A stretch of DNA of 64,000 nt from Enterobacter wuhouensis. Lineage in GTDB: Bacteria > Pseudomonadota > Gammaproteobacteria > Enterobacterales > Enterobacteriaceae. The notes beneath the pieces are model-generated. The model searched no databases. It had not been told where the DNA came from and was given only the letters and a program-made list of their open reading frames with translations. The translations under genes and the position numbers were made by a program. Below are positions 26,074 to 34,443 of this stretch, piece by piece. The stretch covers positions 16,658 to 80,657 of the forward strand of contig NZ_SJOO01000015.1 of assembly GCF_004331265.1 (NCBI RefSeq), written 5' to 3'. Numbering within the stretch: position 1 is the stretch's first letter; each line of letters starts with the position of its first letter.

Positions 26074-27684
26074 ATGCAGAATTTACTGCCATACACTGTC
26101 ATTCCGAAAATGCCGGAGCCTTATATTCCCGTACAAAACAGAACCCCGGAGGGTTACCCTGTCTGCGCGTTCCCGCCGGTGATGCGGGATGTCATTGATG
26201 CTCTTTATAACGAGACGGGTATCCCGGCGGAACTGATAGCGGGGGCCGTACTGGCAGCTGCTTCCCTCGCCTGTCAGGCTCATATTGAGGTGGTACCACC
26301 ACACTCATCGGATCCGATGCACTGTGCACTGTATCTACTGACGTTGGCGGTCTCCGGTGAAGGTAAGACCAGTATCAGCAAAAAAGTGATGAAGCCTTTT
26401 TACCGATTCGCTGAGCAAATGAAGCAGCAGCACGACGGTCTGATGAAGGCACACCTGCGTGCTGACAATATCTGGAAAATACACCAGAAAGCATTGACCA
26501 GTAATCTGTACACTGCCATCAAAAGCGGTTCTGAGGGGACGGAGGAAGAACGGCTGTTAGATGAACATGCAGAAACCCGGCAGCAGCCTCCGACCCGCCT
26601 GGCGATGCTTTATGATGACACCACCGCAAAGGCGCTCCTGGAAGGTCTGAGCCGGTACTCTGAAGCCGGGGTGGTCTCAGATGAGGCAATTACCTTTTTT
26701 AAAGGGTATCTGAAAAACAACCTCGGTTTACTGAATAAAGCCTGGGACGGGGAGACCTATGAATACCACCGCCCGGGCGGCGAAGAGTACGATATCAATG
26801 CCTGTCTGACCCTGGCATTAATGGTTCAGCCTCCGGTCTTTGAAAATTACTGCCGCAACCACGGTGAACTCAGCAAGGGGAGTGGTTTTCTGTCACGGTT
26901 TCTTTACATCAATACCATCAGCACACTGGGTCGTCGCCACACCAATACAGGTCACGCTCAGTCTGATGAAGCATTAAATGTATTCCACCAGAAAATTAAC
27001 CAGTTACTTGATAAGCAGAAGGTACGTTTTTATAGTAACGACTCGCAGAAACAAACGCTCAGGTTATCTGATGATGCGACCGCTTACTGGGCAGAAAAAC
27101 AGTCAGATCTCAGCCGTAAAGCAGCCCCCGGACAGCAGATGGAGCATATCAGTGAAATTGCAGCCAAAGCGGGGGCGAATGCCCTCAGGGTTGCGGCCAT
27201 TCTGACATATATGTATTCACCTGAGAGTTTATGTATTTCGCGGGGGGTCATCCAGGCCGCCTTCAAAATTGTGGAATGGCATCTTGAAGAAGCGGAAAGG
27301 CTGTTTTTCCCTTCTTCTGAACGGAATGCATTTATGGAGGACGTTTACGAGATGTTCAGGTGGCTTAAGGAGAAATTTCTCGATAATGAGGGATATCCAC
27401 TCAGGAAAAATGAGGTAAACCGGAACGGCCCGAACCGGCTGCGTGACGCCAGTAAATCACAATCTGTTCTTGAGCAGTTAATCGCACTGGGTCTGATTTG
27501 TTTTATTCGTCCCGGCCGTCATTCTGCGGTGTATATTGCCATGCCCTCCCTGGAATGTCGCCACTCATGGTGTATTCCACCGGCATTCCTGGAGAACGGA
27601 CATAATCCGATTATTGCATCGCCAGAGAATGTCACTGGCAGGTATGGTTTTGAATACTTTGACTTTAACAGGCTGGAATATTAA
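26074..27684 (+). CDS. DUF3987 (YfjI-like) protein of CP4-type islands
   Basis: A 536-residue protein resembling E. coli YfjI and other DUF3987 members, which look like primase/helicase-type replication proteins of integrated elements. Features include LTLAVSGEGKTSISKKVMKPFY, a P-loop-like motif at about residues 89-102, and FLSRFLYINTISTLGRR in the middle. The C-terminal 100 residues resemble a winged helix. A good AAGGAGAAT (26059-26067) lies before the ATG. Preceded by alpA and followed by a terminator. Probably involved in element maintenance; the biochemical role is unproven. Confidence 0.85.
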   Translation: MQNLLPYTVIPKMPEPYIPVQNRTPEGYPVCAFPPVMRDVIDALYNETGIPAELIAGAVLAAASLACQAHIEVVPPHSSDPMHCALYLLTLAVSGEGKTSISKKVMKPFYRFAEQMKQQHDGLMKAHLRADNIWKIHQKALTSNLYTAIKSGSEGTEEERLLDEHAETRQQPPTRLAMLYDDTTAKALLEGLSRYSEAGVVSDEAITFFKGYLKNNLGLLNKAWDGETYEYHRPGGEEYDINACLTLALMVQPPVFENYCRNHGELSKGSGFLSRFLYINTISTLGRRHTNTGHAQSDEALNVFHQKINQLLDKQKVRFYSNDSQKQTLRLSDDATAYWAEKQSDLSRKAAPGQQMEHISEIAAKAGANALRVAAILTYMYSPESLCISRGVIQAAFKIVEWHLEEAERLFFPSSERNAFMEDVYEMFRWLKEKFLDNEGYPLRKNEVNRNGPNRLRDASKSQSVLEQLIALGLICFIRPGRHSAVYIAMPSLECRHSWCIPPAFLENGHNPIIASPENVTGRYGFEYFDFNRLEY

Positions 27685-27762
27685 TCGGAACACTTCACTA
27701 CAGAGACCCGAATGGCCAGAGCGTAAACCGGTTAAATGTCTTCGAAAAACAGCCACAGAGGC

Positions 27763-27809
27763 AAAAACCCCGCGCCAGTCGCGACTGGTCGCAATCCGCG
27801 CGGGGTTTT
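27763..27809 (+). terminator. Rho-independent terminator after the DUF3987 gene
   Basis: AAAAACCCCGCG and CGCGGGGTTTT form the outer stem, and CCAGTCGCGACTGG makes an inner stem. It is followed by TTC and lies about 80 bases after the stop of the DUF3987 gene. Symmetrical enough to act on both strands. The remaining 27810-28061 is AT-rich and shows no gene. Confidence 0.75.
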
Positions 27810-28061
27810 CTCAGAATACAGTGCTAAAAAACAGATAATGACGACTGGTGGAAAGCTCTGTGGATATGAACCATTAATAGCCATCAAAACATGTAATTTA
27901 ACACAATGTGTTTTGCTAGTGTATTTCTTACTCATTTGAGACAAATACATTAACATTTAATTAATGTTGATTAATAAATATATTTAATGACATATAAAAA
28001 TAGCATCGTTGTTATTAACAACAAAAGCAAATACATTATCACATTAAATAAGAGTTTAATT

Positions 28062-29207
28062 ATGGCCGTATGTAAAAGAAATAACTGCATGGCACAGATC
28101 GGCCATTCACCCGCCGAACGGATATTACGGCTATGCCCGGTACATTATCAGGGCAGACAGTTAAATGCAGCCAGACGAACGGAAAGAGCAGCATTAATAT
28201 GCCAGTATCCCGCCTGTGGCATCAGTATATCTGAAACCCGCAATCAGTTTTATTGTTGTAAGGAACATCGGGATAAAGCCCGGAGGTTAATCGATGACGA
28301 TGCCATTATAAGACTGGTTAAGCACTCTTACTGGATTAACGTAGAATCAATGCTAAAAAATAATTCCCTTGGACTGGGGAGTATCACCGGTCCGACGGAT
28401 ATTGCAGACCTCATTCGGTTATATCAGCGCAAAGCTGTCCACCAAAAAACGTATAATATGCTGAACGGGCACAGAGTTGCTGATACGACAAAAAGGTTAA
28501 TCCCCTGGCTGGATCTTGAGCTATGCCACATTTACCCTAACTCTAAGGGCGGTGCAAATATCGCCAGAAACATTATCATCGCACCTGCTGCTATAAACCG
28601 GATGATGAAGGATGTTATCCCCTGCTGTCAGTCAGGAGTGCTGAGTGGCATAAAAGCAATGGAAACACCTCAACCGGTTAAATCGACCTTACTGAAAGCG
28701 TTAACGGATAAATACGGTTCAGATGCTGTACAGGAAGCATTGTACGGAGTTAAGCATCTTGCCTTTGCTGATTTAAATCTGTCACGCAGGCTATTTGACA
28801 CTGATATTTACGCATTCCCTCCACTAACCCGTCTGTTAAAAGAGGAAGCCTTACGCCTGAATTTGATGTCACTATGGGAAACGCTGGTTTGTACCGAAGT
28901 CAGCGTCTGGCTTAATGCCGGGCCTGCGAATGAATTATTTGCCGTTGCCGCGTTTCATGCGTTGCTGAACGGCGACGCCGACCACCTGCTGGAGCAATGT
29001 TATCGTTTAGTCGATGAAATCAGGGTGAAGCACAAGCGGGGGTCTCAACAAATCTACGACGAATTTCAGCATATACTCAGCCAGTACATGGCAAAATATT
29101 TTCACATTGACACCAGCGATCACAGAGCCTGTAATCTCTTCTATAACCGCTTTTTTAGTGTTCCTCCTGTCACAGAGGACGGTGTCTGCGCCATACCGCC
29201 TCAGTGA
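28062..29207 (+). CDS. Zinc-finger / HNH-like protein of unknown function
   Basis: A 381-residue protein. The N-terminus has two cysteine clusters: C4, C9, C25-P-V-H28, and CQYPACGI followed by FYCCKEH, both treble-clef or zinc-binding in look. Residues about 170-205 read LDLELCHIYPNSKGGANIARNIIIAPAAINRMM, which has the spacing of an HNH nuclease/treble-clef motif (CH-x2-P-x-S-x-GG-x-N...N...AP...NR). The C-terminus is helical. An upstream frame to 27987 exists; I chose ATG 28062 (weak AAGAG upstream) because the finger starts there. In the CP4-like series it takes the place of the variable yfjJ-type gene. Nuclease activity is inference. Confidence 0.75.
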   Translation: MAVCKRNNCMAQIGHSPAERILRLCPVHYQGRQLNAARRTERAALICQYPACGISISETRNQFYCCKEHRDKARRLIDDDAIIRLVKHSYWINVESMLKNNSLGLGSITGPTDIADLIRLYQRKAVHQKTYNMLNGHRVADTTKRLIPWLDLELCHIYPNSKGGANIARNIIIAPAAINRMMKDVIPCCQSGVLSGIKAMETPQPVKSTLLKALTDKYGSDAVQEALYGVKHLAFADLNLSRRLFDTDIYAFPPLTRLLKEEALRLNLMSLWETLVCTEVSVWLNAGPANELFAVAAFHALLNGDADHLLEQCYRLVDEIRVKHKRGSQQIYDEFQHILSQYMAKYFHIDTSDHRACNLFYNRFFSVPPVTEDGVCAIPPQ

Positions 29208-29320
29208 TGCATTTCCTCAGCCTGTGTTCAATAAAATCTCAGATATATATCACCCTTCCGAAGTGAAACCGGACCATCGATAAACTCGGGCGAGGTTTAC
29301 GGTAAATATATTTACTGAAC

Positions 29321-29356
29321 CACGATCAATTTTGTCGATCGGTTCGATCGAATTTC
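29321..29356. repeat. Palindromic CGATCG-containing site, also at 35833
   Basis: GATCAATTTTGTCGATCGG then TTCGATCG. Very similar to GATCAATTTTTACCAATCGA, TCGGTTTTATCGATC at 35832-35866. Both sit in gene-free stretches next to island genes. Possible operator or methylation-sensitive site (GATC-rich). Unproven. Confidence 0.4.
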
Positions 29357-29484
29357 ATCGTTATCCCCTCCTTTTTTGCAGCTATAAAATCCCAACGGGA
29401 TGCTTATGACTGTCTGTCTTCTACTAAAAAACATGCAGATACCCTTTCCGGGTAGCGTTTTACGAAAACCAGAGGTGCACAAAA

Positions 29485-29949
29485 ATGAACAGAAAAATGA
29501 TTCACCCTTTACTACTGACCTGTGCGCTGGTACCGGCAGTGGCAATGGCCTTCGGTAATCAAACCACCTGGACCCGGGGCTGGGGCCAGGGAGTATCAGA
29601 GTTTGTTATCAATGGGGAAAGTCAATCGCAACTGTCTCTGACCTGTGAGGATTACGGCTCGCAACCGGCCACGGTCATATTCACTGACGCCAGCGGGCAT
29701 CAGGTCAGTATGGATGAAGATAAAAACCTTCAGGTCAGTATCGACGGTGGAGCCCCCATCGACATCAGCGAATCTGGCAGTCGAGTGGGCGGTAATAACC
29801 TGGCGCTGGCCTGGGGTCAGCTACGTAATGGCAAACAGGTCTCAGTAACCGGAGACGGTGTTAAGGATGCCACATTCACGCTGGCTGGGGCAGCAAAGGT
29901 ATTGCCAGTATTCGGGACCCACGGCTGCGTGGGTAAAGATGCACTCTAG
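29485..29949 (+). CDS. Secreted hypothetical protein 1 of CP4-like backbone
   Basis: A 154-residue protein with a clear signal peptide (MNRKMIHPLLLTCALVPAVA, cleavage around MA|FG) and a beta-rich mature part rich in Gly, Asn and Thr. The mature chain has two cysteines (SLTCEDYG and HGCVG), so one periplasmic disulphide is likely. AGAGGTG lies 12 bases upstream. Followed after 54 bases by a second exported small protein, so probably one transcript. No family I can name with certainty. Confidence 0.75.
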   Translation: MNRKMIHPLLLTCALVPAVAMAFGNQTTWTRGWGQGVSEFVINGESQSQLSLTCEDYGSQPATVIFTDASGHQVSMDEDKNLQVSIDGGAPIDISESGSRVGGNNLALAWGQLRNGKQVSVTGDGVKDATFTLAGAAKVLPVFGTHGCVGKDAL

Positions 29950-30003
29950 CCTGCATCTGAATTTAATACCTGTTGATTACGTTATTTTTAAAAGGAACAG
30001 TTT

Positions 30004-30363
30004 ATGAAATTTAAACACATGCTGGTGCCCGCACTGTTTGCACTGTCAGCCTTGGCGCTGGCAGAGCCAACGCCATCCATCAAAGTGGAGACCAGTAATC
30101 AGGTTCACCCTGCCGGAACACGCTACGTCACGGTCGTGGTCACTGCACTGGATAACACCGTGAAAGTCGAAAATATTGACGTGAACCGGGGAAACTGTCG
30201 CATTGCCAACCAGAAATATCTGTACTCCAGCAATAAAGAAACTATTTTGCCTGCTACCCTGCGTTACGGGCAGTCCGTCAGCGTGAGTTTTTACAATAAC
30301 TGCGTGGCTTCAGAAGTCGTCGTCACTACTGATAAGGGGGGATGGCGTTACACTTACCACTGA
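30004..30363 (+). CDS. Secreted hypothetical protein 2 of CP4-like backbone
   Basis: A 119-residue protein. Residues 1-20 form a signal peptide (MKFKHMLVPALFALSALALA) and the mature part looks like one beta-sandwich with two cysteines (GNCRIA and NNCVAS), suggesting a disulphide. AAAAGGA lies upstream with good spacing. Pairs with the preceding exported protein. Function unknown; a periplasmic chaperone-like or inhibitor role is possible but not shown. Confidence 0.75.
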   Translation: MKFKHMLVPALFALSALALAEPTPSIKVETSNQVHPAGTRYVTVVVTALDNTVKVENIDVNRGNCRIANQKYLYSSNKETILPATLRYGQSVSVSFYNNCVASEVVVTTDKGGWRYTYH

Positions 30364-30448
30364 GTCCCCCGCCCCTGATTAACGTTTCCCAACCTAAAAA
30401 ATTCCACATGACCAATGGGCTGCCGCTGCGCAGTCCAGAGTAAATCCT

Positions 30449-30661
30449 ATGACCTTTCTGAAAATGCTGGTGACGACCCTGGCCCAGGCACTGACCTGGT
30501 GCGGCGGGCATCAGGCCCGTCAATTTATTGAAATTCGTCTGCGTCAGGCAGGCTACGATGACAGCAGCATTGATACAGCCCGGGAAGCGGTCACGTTGCT
30601 GGTCACTGCACTTATCACCGCCCTGATGGCGCAGATACTGAAGATTCTGGATACGCTGTAA
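30449..30661 (+). CDS. Small hypothetical membrane-associated protein
   Basis: A 70-residue protein (MTFLKMLVTTLAQALTWCGG) with a C-terminal hydrophobic segment (AVTLLVTALITALMAQILKIL). No recognised domain. It follows the two exported proteins and ends just before a strong terminator, so it is probably the last gene of that transcript. Similar small proteins occur at this place in CP4-like islands, as I recall. Confidence 0.6.
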   Translation: MTFLKMLVTTLAQALTWCGGHQARQFIEIRLRQAGYDDSSIDTAREAVTLLVTALITALMAQILKILDTL

Positions 30662-30696
30662 TCCCGCCCTATCCGTTCATTGAGAACAACACATCC

Positions 30697-30730
30697 AGCC
30701 CCTGCCTCCTCACGGAGCAGGGGCTTTTGC
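30697..30730 (+). terminator. Rho-independent terminator before the DUF932 gene
   Basis: AGCCCCTGC and GCAGGGGCT form a strong stem, followed by TTTGCTTTT. It lies 36 bases after the small membrane protein gene. Confidence 0.85.
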
Positions 30731-30767
30731 TTTTACGCCTTCAGATTAATCAGATGAGGAATCAACT

Positions 30768-31589
30768 ATGCGATTAGCCAGCCGTTTTGGTCGGGTGAAC
30801 CAGATTCGCCGTGACCGTCCCTTAACCCACGAAGAACTGATGCAACATGTCCCCAGCGTCTTCGGGGAAGACAAGCACGACTCCAGAAGCGAAAAGTACA
30901 CCTACATACCCACTATTACCCTGCTGGAGAACCTTAAACGTGAAGGGTTCCAGCCATTCTTTGCCTGTCAGTCACGAGTGCGCGACCAGAGCCGACGGGA
31001 ACATACAAAGCATATGCTGCGCCTGCGTCGTGCCGGTCAGATAAACGGTCAGCAGGTACCGGAAATCATCATTCTGAATTCGCACGATGGCGCATCAAGT
31101 TTTCAGTTACTGCCGGGAATATTCCGAAGCGTCTGCACCAATTCGCTCGTTTGCGGACAGTCGTTCGGCGAGATCCGCGTGCCACACAGGGGCGACGTTG
31201 TCGGGAAGGTGATTGAGGGGGCCTATGAGGTTCTCAGCGTCTTTGACCGGGTGGAAGAGAAACGTGACGCCATGCAGTCCCTGCAACTCCCGTCACCCGC
31301 ACAACATGCACTGGCTACAGCGGCGCTGACATACCGTTTTGGGGAAGAGTACCAGCCAGTAACCGAAGCGCAAATTCTTGCACCCCGCCGCTGGCAGGAC
31401 GAGAGCGATGACCTGTGGACCACTTACCAGCGCATTCAGGAAAACCTGCTGAAAGGCGGGCTAAGTGGCCGTACCGCGCAGGGTAAACGTACCCACACCC
31501 GCGCAGTAAACGGGATTGATAGCGACGTTAAGTTAAACCGTGCGCTCTGGGTGATGGCGGAAAACATGATGGAGCTGTTGGGCAGGTAA
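30768..31589 (+). CDS. yfjQ: DUF932 protein, YfjQ-like
   Basis: A 273-residue protein matching the DUF932/YfjQ family of CP4-57-type islands (MRLASRFGRVNQIRRDRPLT; CQSRVRDQSRREHTKHMLRL; EIIILNSHDGASSFQLLPGIFRSVCTNSLVCG). Related proteins occur on plasmids and phages, where their role is unknown, although the family is often next to antirestriction genes. Here it precedes ardB, radC and the toxin-antitoxin pair, the standard order. Intact. Confidence 0.92.
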   Translation: MRLASRFGRVNQIRRDRPLTHEELMQHVPSVFGEDKHDSRSEKYTYIPTITLLENLKREGFQPFFACQSRVRDQSRREHTKHMLRLRRAGQINGQQVPEIIILNSHDGASSFQLLPGIFRSVCTNSLVCGQSFGEIRVPHRGDVVGKVIEGAYEVLSVFDRVEEKRDAMQSLQLPSPAQHALATAALTYRFGEEYQPVTEAQILAPRRWQDESDDLWTTYQRIQENLLKGGLSGRTAQGKRTHTRAVNGIDSDVKLNRALWVMAENMMELLGR

Positions 31590-31667
31590 TCACCTGCACC
31601 CTGCCACCGAAATCAATCCCTGGCCTGAGACCTCCATTTGACATATCCATGCATAAGGAAAATTAAC

Positions 31668-32141
31668 ATGACAGATATTATCAATATTAACAATAAGTTA
31701 GCTGTTCTGGTTGGCAATGACGGTTCTGAACCAACGCTGACAGCCACGCCCGTACCGGACGAACAGCGTGTGGAGTTCTGGCCGCAGCACTTTGGTAACA
31801 TCCCGCAGTGGATAACCCTTGAACCGCAGGTCTTTGCGTGGATGGACCGATTCTGCGCTGACTACAGCGGTGGTATCTGGAATTTTTATACTCTCAGCAA
31901 CGGCGGGGCCTTCATGGTTCCGGAAACGGACAGTGATGCCTTCTGGTCGCTGTTCAACGCCATGAATGGCAACGCCGCAGACATGAGTGCCGAAGCCGCA
32001 GGGATTGCCGTCTGTCTGATGACTTACAGTCATCACGCTTGTCGCACGGAATGCGACGCCATGACGGAACATTACTGGCGTCTGCGTGACTATGCGCTGC
32101 ATCAGCCGGAATGTAACGCCATCATGCGCATTATCGACTGA
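31668..32141 (+). CDS. ardB: Antirestriction protein, ArdB/KlcA (YfjX) family
   Basis: A 157-residue protein resembling ArdB, KlcA and YfjX. ArdB-type proteins counter type I restriction without being DNA mimics. Recognisable segments include RVEFWPQHFGNIPQWITLEPQVFAWMDRFC, GGIWNFYTLSNGGAFMVPE, and MSAEAAGIAVCLMTYSHHAC. A frame from 31638 exists, but ATG 31668 has AAGGAA at good distance. It would help the island survive host restriction on entry. Confidence 0.9.
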   Translation: MTDIININNKLAVLVGNDGSEPTLTATPVPDEQRVEFWPQHFGNIPQWITLEPQVFAWMDRFCADYSGGIWNFYTLSNGGAFMVPETDSDAFWSLFNAMNGNAADMSAEAAGIAVCLMTYSHHACRTECDAMTEHYWRLRDYALHQPECNAIMRIID

Positions 32142-32232
32142 GCGTCCCGCCATGCTGTATGAACTGTCTCACCTTGATGCCCTGTGGGATGCTCTGGGGA
32201 AAACAACGGTCAGAGATGAGGACTGAGAGGTT

Positions 32233-32385
32233 GTGACCGACGAACCCCTCCTGCATGTCCCGACGGGTCCCCCTCTCTTCCATATCTGGGCATGGTTCGA
32301 ATCCTTACACAACGAGTTCGTTGTTGCCAGGAAACTGTACAAGACATCCGTCCCGGATACGTCAACAGACAGGAAAAGCAAATGA
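32233..32385 (+). CDS. Small ORF coupled to radC by ATGA overlap
   Basis: From GTG 32233 (GAGAGG upstream) a frame of 50 codons reads VTDEPLLHVPTGPPLFHIWA and ends at TGA 32383-32385, overlapping the radC ATG at 32382. The overlap and codon usage make it plausible. A shorter 24-residue frame (MLYELSHLDALWDALG, 32152-32226) lies between ardB and it and is less certain. Neither has a known role. Confidence 0.45.
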   Translation: MTDEPLLHVPTGPPLFHIWAWFESLHNEFVVARKLYKTSVPDTSTDRKSK

Positions 32386-32864
32386 ATACCACCACAAGTC
32401 CCCCCGACAGTGGGGGAATATCTCCCACTGCACAGCGCACCATCAGACGCGCTCTGACCCTGCTGGAACGCCAGTTACGTGAGCCCGGAGAGGCATTTAC
32501 CTCCAGCCATGCAGTTCGCGACTGGCTTCGCCTGCAGCTCACCACACTGGAGCGTGAAGTATTCATGGCGCTCTTCCTTGATAACCAGCATCGTCTTATT
32601 ACCCATGAAACGCTCTTCACCGGCACCATCAACCATACGCAGGTACATCCCCGTGAAGTGATAAAGGCAGCACTGAAATACAACGCGGCTGCCATCGTGC
32701 TTTCACACAATCATCCGTCAGGTTATTCCGAACCCAGCCATGCCGACAGATTGCTCACTGACCATCTGAAGCAGGCACTTAAACTCGTGGATATCTGCCT
32801 GCTGGACCACCTGGTCGTGGGAGGCATGGACATCGTCTCATTTGCCGAGCGTGGCTGGCTTTAG
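32382..32864 (+). CDS. yfjY: RadC-family (JAB/MPN) protein, YfjY/YeeS-like
   Basis: A 160-residue protein of the RadC-like MPN/JAB1 metalloprotease-fold family. The catalytic pattern is AAIVLSHNHPSGYSEPSHAD (SHNHPSG...D, about residues 107-121). Island copies are shorter than chromosomal RadC and lack the helix-hairpin-helix part, as here. It lies between ardB and the YeeT/CbeA/CbtA module. Its function in mobile elements is still unclear; repair is not established. Confidence 0.9.
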   Translation: MNTTTSPPDSGGISPTAQRTIRRALTLLERQLREPGEAFTSSHAVRDWLRLQLTTLEREVFMALFLDNQHRLITHETLFTGTINHTQVHPREVIKAALKYNAAAIVLSHNHPSGYSEPSHADRLLTDHLKQALKLVDICLLDHLVVGGMDIVSFAERGWL

Positions 32865-32877
32865 GGAGAGAATAACG

Positions 32878-33099
32878 ATCAGAATCATCAGTAAACGTCA
32901 GGCAATGGCGATATACCGCCAGCATTCTGAGTCCCGGCTGTTTCGCTTCTGTACCGGGAAAAATAAGTGGTCCGGCAGTATCTGCCATTATCACGGCAGG
33001 GAAGTGCAGGATATCCCGGGTGTGCTGGCCGTGTTTGCTGAACGCCGACAGGACCGCAACAGTCCGTATGTGATTCTGCGCAGCGTCACCCTGAACTGA
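32878..33099 (+). CDS. yeeT: DUF987 (YeeT-like) protein with an ATC start
   Basis: The small DUF987/YeeT protein that precedes cbeA in these islands. The conserved part SRLFRFCTGKNKWSG...GREVQDIPGVLAVFAERR...PYV..RSVTLN is complete. Homologues start ATG-AAA-ATC-ATC directly after a GGAGAATAAC-type Shine-Dalgarno. Here the same place reads AGGGAGAGAATAACG then ATC-AGA-ATC-ATC, so the homologous start codon is ATC at 32878, giving the usual 73 residues. An ATG at 32842 inside radC would give 85 residues, and an internal ATG at 32941 gives a truncated protein. The start is thus unusual or lost. Confidence 0.8.
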   Translation: MRIISKRQAMAIYRQHSESRLFRFCTGKNKWSGSICHYHGREVQDIPGVLAVFAERRQDRNSPYVILRSVTLN

Positions 33100-33121
33100 C
33101 TCACCGTTAAGGAGTACTTAC

Positions 33122-33481
33122 ATGCAGAAAGCAACCCGTGTAATCAACCATAACATCGCGGAACCCTGGCGGGGCCTCAGACGCAACATCACACCGTGTT
33201 TTGGTGCACGGCTGGTACAGGAGGGTAACCACCTGCATTACCTTGCTGACCGCGCCAGCATTGCCGGGACATTTAATGAAGCAGATTTACGCTATCTGGA
33301 CCAGGCATTTCCGGTACTGATGAAGCAAATGGAGCTTATGCTGGCCAGCAGCGAACTCACTCCCCACATTCAGCGCTGCATCACGCTCCACGCAAAAGGG
33401 CTGATATGTGAGGCCGATACCCTCGGCTCCTGTGGCTATTTGTTCATCGTAATTTATCCGACATCTGCAATAAGCGCATAA
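33122..33481 (+). CDS. cbeA: Antitoxin CbeA (YeeU family)
   Basis: A 119-residue antitoxin of the CbeA/YeeU/YfjZ family, which in E. coli stabilises MreB and FtsZ filaments rather than binding the toxin directly. Recognisable: ITPCFGARLVQEGNHLHYLADRASIAG, LDQAFPVLMKQMELML, GLICEADTLGSCGYLFIVIYP. AAGGAG lies before the ATG. Ends 49 bases before cbtA, the standard spacing. Intact; slightly shorter than the E. coli protein at its C-terminus. Confidence 0.93.
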   Translation: MQKATRVINHNIAEPWRGLRRNITPCFGARLVQEGNHLHYLADRASIAGTFNEADLRYLDQAFPVLMKQMELMLASSELTPHIQRCITLHAKGLICEADTLGSCGYLFIVIYPTSAISA

Positions 33482-33530
33482 ATCCCAAACGCTTTTCCTT
33501 AGTCAAACCAGCCAACAAAGAGCTCAAACC

Positions 33531-33905
33531 ATGCAAATACAATCCCTGTCCCCTCAAAGGGCGGCCTCGTCACGTCTGTCGTCAGTCGAAAGCTGGCGAA
33601 AATTGCTGGAGTATCTGCTGAAACAACACTACGGTCTGATGATGAACGACACACCGTTTGGCGACGACAGTGTGATCCAGAAGAACATTGATGCGGGAAT
33701 CTCACTGTGTGATGCGGTGAATTTTATCGTGGAAAAGTACGGTCTGGTGCGTACTGACCGTCACGGCTTCAGTGTGACAGAGCAGTCTCCGTTCATCGAC
33801 AGCATCGATATGCTCCGCGCCCGGAAGGCTACCGGGCTGATGACCCGCAAGGGCTATCAAACCGTTACTGACATCACCAGCGGCAGATCCAGAGGAGGGA
33901 AATAA
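33531..33905 (+). CDS. cbtA: Toxin CbtA (YeeV family)
   Basis: A 124-residue toxin of the CbtA/YkfI/YpjF family that inhibits MreB and FtsZ polymerisation. The conserved pattern SWRKLLEYLLKQHYGLMMNDTPFGDDSVIQKNIDAGISLCDAVNFIVEKYGLVRTDR is present and complete, so the toxin is probably functional. Partner of cbeA directly upstream. Its stop codon overlaps the start of a tiny downstream ORF. Confidence 0.93.
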   Translation: MQIQSLSPQRAASSRLSSVESWRKLLEYLLKQHYGLMMNDTPFGDDSVIQKNIDAGISLCDAVNFIVEKYGLVRTDRHGFSVTEQSPFIDSIDMLRARKATGLMTRKGYQTVTDITSGRSRGGK

Positions 33906-34003
33906 TGACGTTAGCCCTGATCGTTGACGCCGACACCGTCAGCGATCAGCCCCTCAGGCACCAGCACAACGACTGGTGCTTTTATCAGATATCCATCAGT
34001 TGA
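33905..34003 (+). CDS. Tiny ORF after cbtA, probably a truncated YeeW/DUF957-like gene
   Basis: ATG 33905 overlaps the last base of the cbtA stop and opens a 32-codon frame (MTLALIVDADTVSDQPLRHQ...). E. coli islands often carry a short gene (yeeW/DUF957) at this place. Here the frame ends within the 3' end of the convergent 34.0-34.4 kb gene, so it is likely cut at the junction between the CP4 backbone and the glycosyltransferase cargo. Confidence 0.35.
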   Translation: MTLALIVDADTVSDQPLRHQHNDWCFYQISIS

Positions 34004-34440
34004 TACAGATGTTCGCTCAGACAGCGGGTATGGCGGTAACACCTTAGCGGAGATATCTGTCTGCAGTAGAAGAGGGTGCGGCAGGACGCCACCAGAACAT
34101 CAGGGGCCGTATCGTCTGCCAGAAGGGAGCTTAATTCCGGGGCGTTCAGTAAAATGAAACATTTCTCCGGGAGCATACCACCGGCATTCCCTTTCGGAAA
34201 ATAACCGCCCAGATACAGTAACACGGTCAGCAGCCGGAACTGTCGGGTGAGTACCGCTTCGGTACCCTGGTAATGTACGGCTATCCACAGGCATTCCCGC
34301 AGCATAAATCGCCGGGTTAGTCGGGTGAGGTCACCGCCTTTGTCATACCAGCGTTCGACGATATCCCTGGCAGAGCGAACTGAGCCATCACCCGTTGTCG
34401 CAGTTTGCCACGACCGTGCCAGAAGCGTTGAGATATCCAT
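33985..34440 (-). CDS. Unknown protein downstream of the glycosyltransferase
   Basis: A 151-residue protein (MDISTLLARSWQTATTGDGS) without a recognised domain, mainly helical, with several cysteines in its last third (ASCRTLFYCRQISPLRCYRHTRC). It begins only three bases after the stop of the family 2 glycosyltransferase, so the two are co-transcribed. It may act with it, for example as an acceptor-recognition or partner protein, but this is inference. Its 3' end overlaps the tail of the cbtA-proximal tiny ORF on the other strand. Confidence 0.6.
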   Translation of the reverse strand: MDISTLLARSWQTATTGDGSVRSARDIVERWYDKGGDLTRLTRRFMLRECLWIAVHYQGTEAVLTRQFRLLTVLLYLGGYFPKGNAGGMLPEKCFILLNAPELSSLLADDTAPDVLVASCRTLFYCRQISPLRCYRHTRCLSEHLYQLMDI

Positions 34441-34443
34441 GGA

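Noticed and set aside
32288..32302. GGTTCGAATCC-like T-loop sequence suggesting a tRNA
   Set aside because: No acceptor stem, anticodon arm or CCA context; it lies inside a small coding frame before radC.
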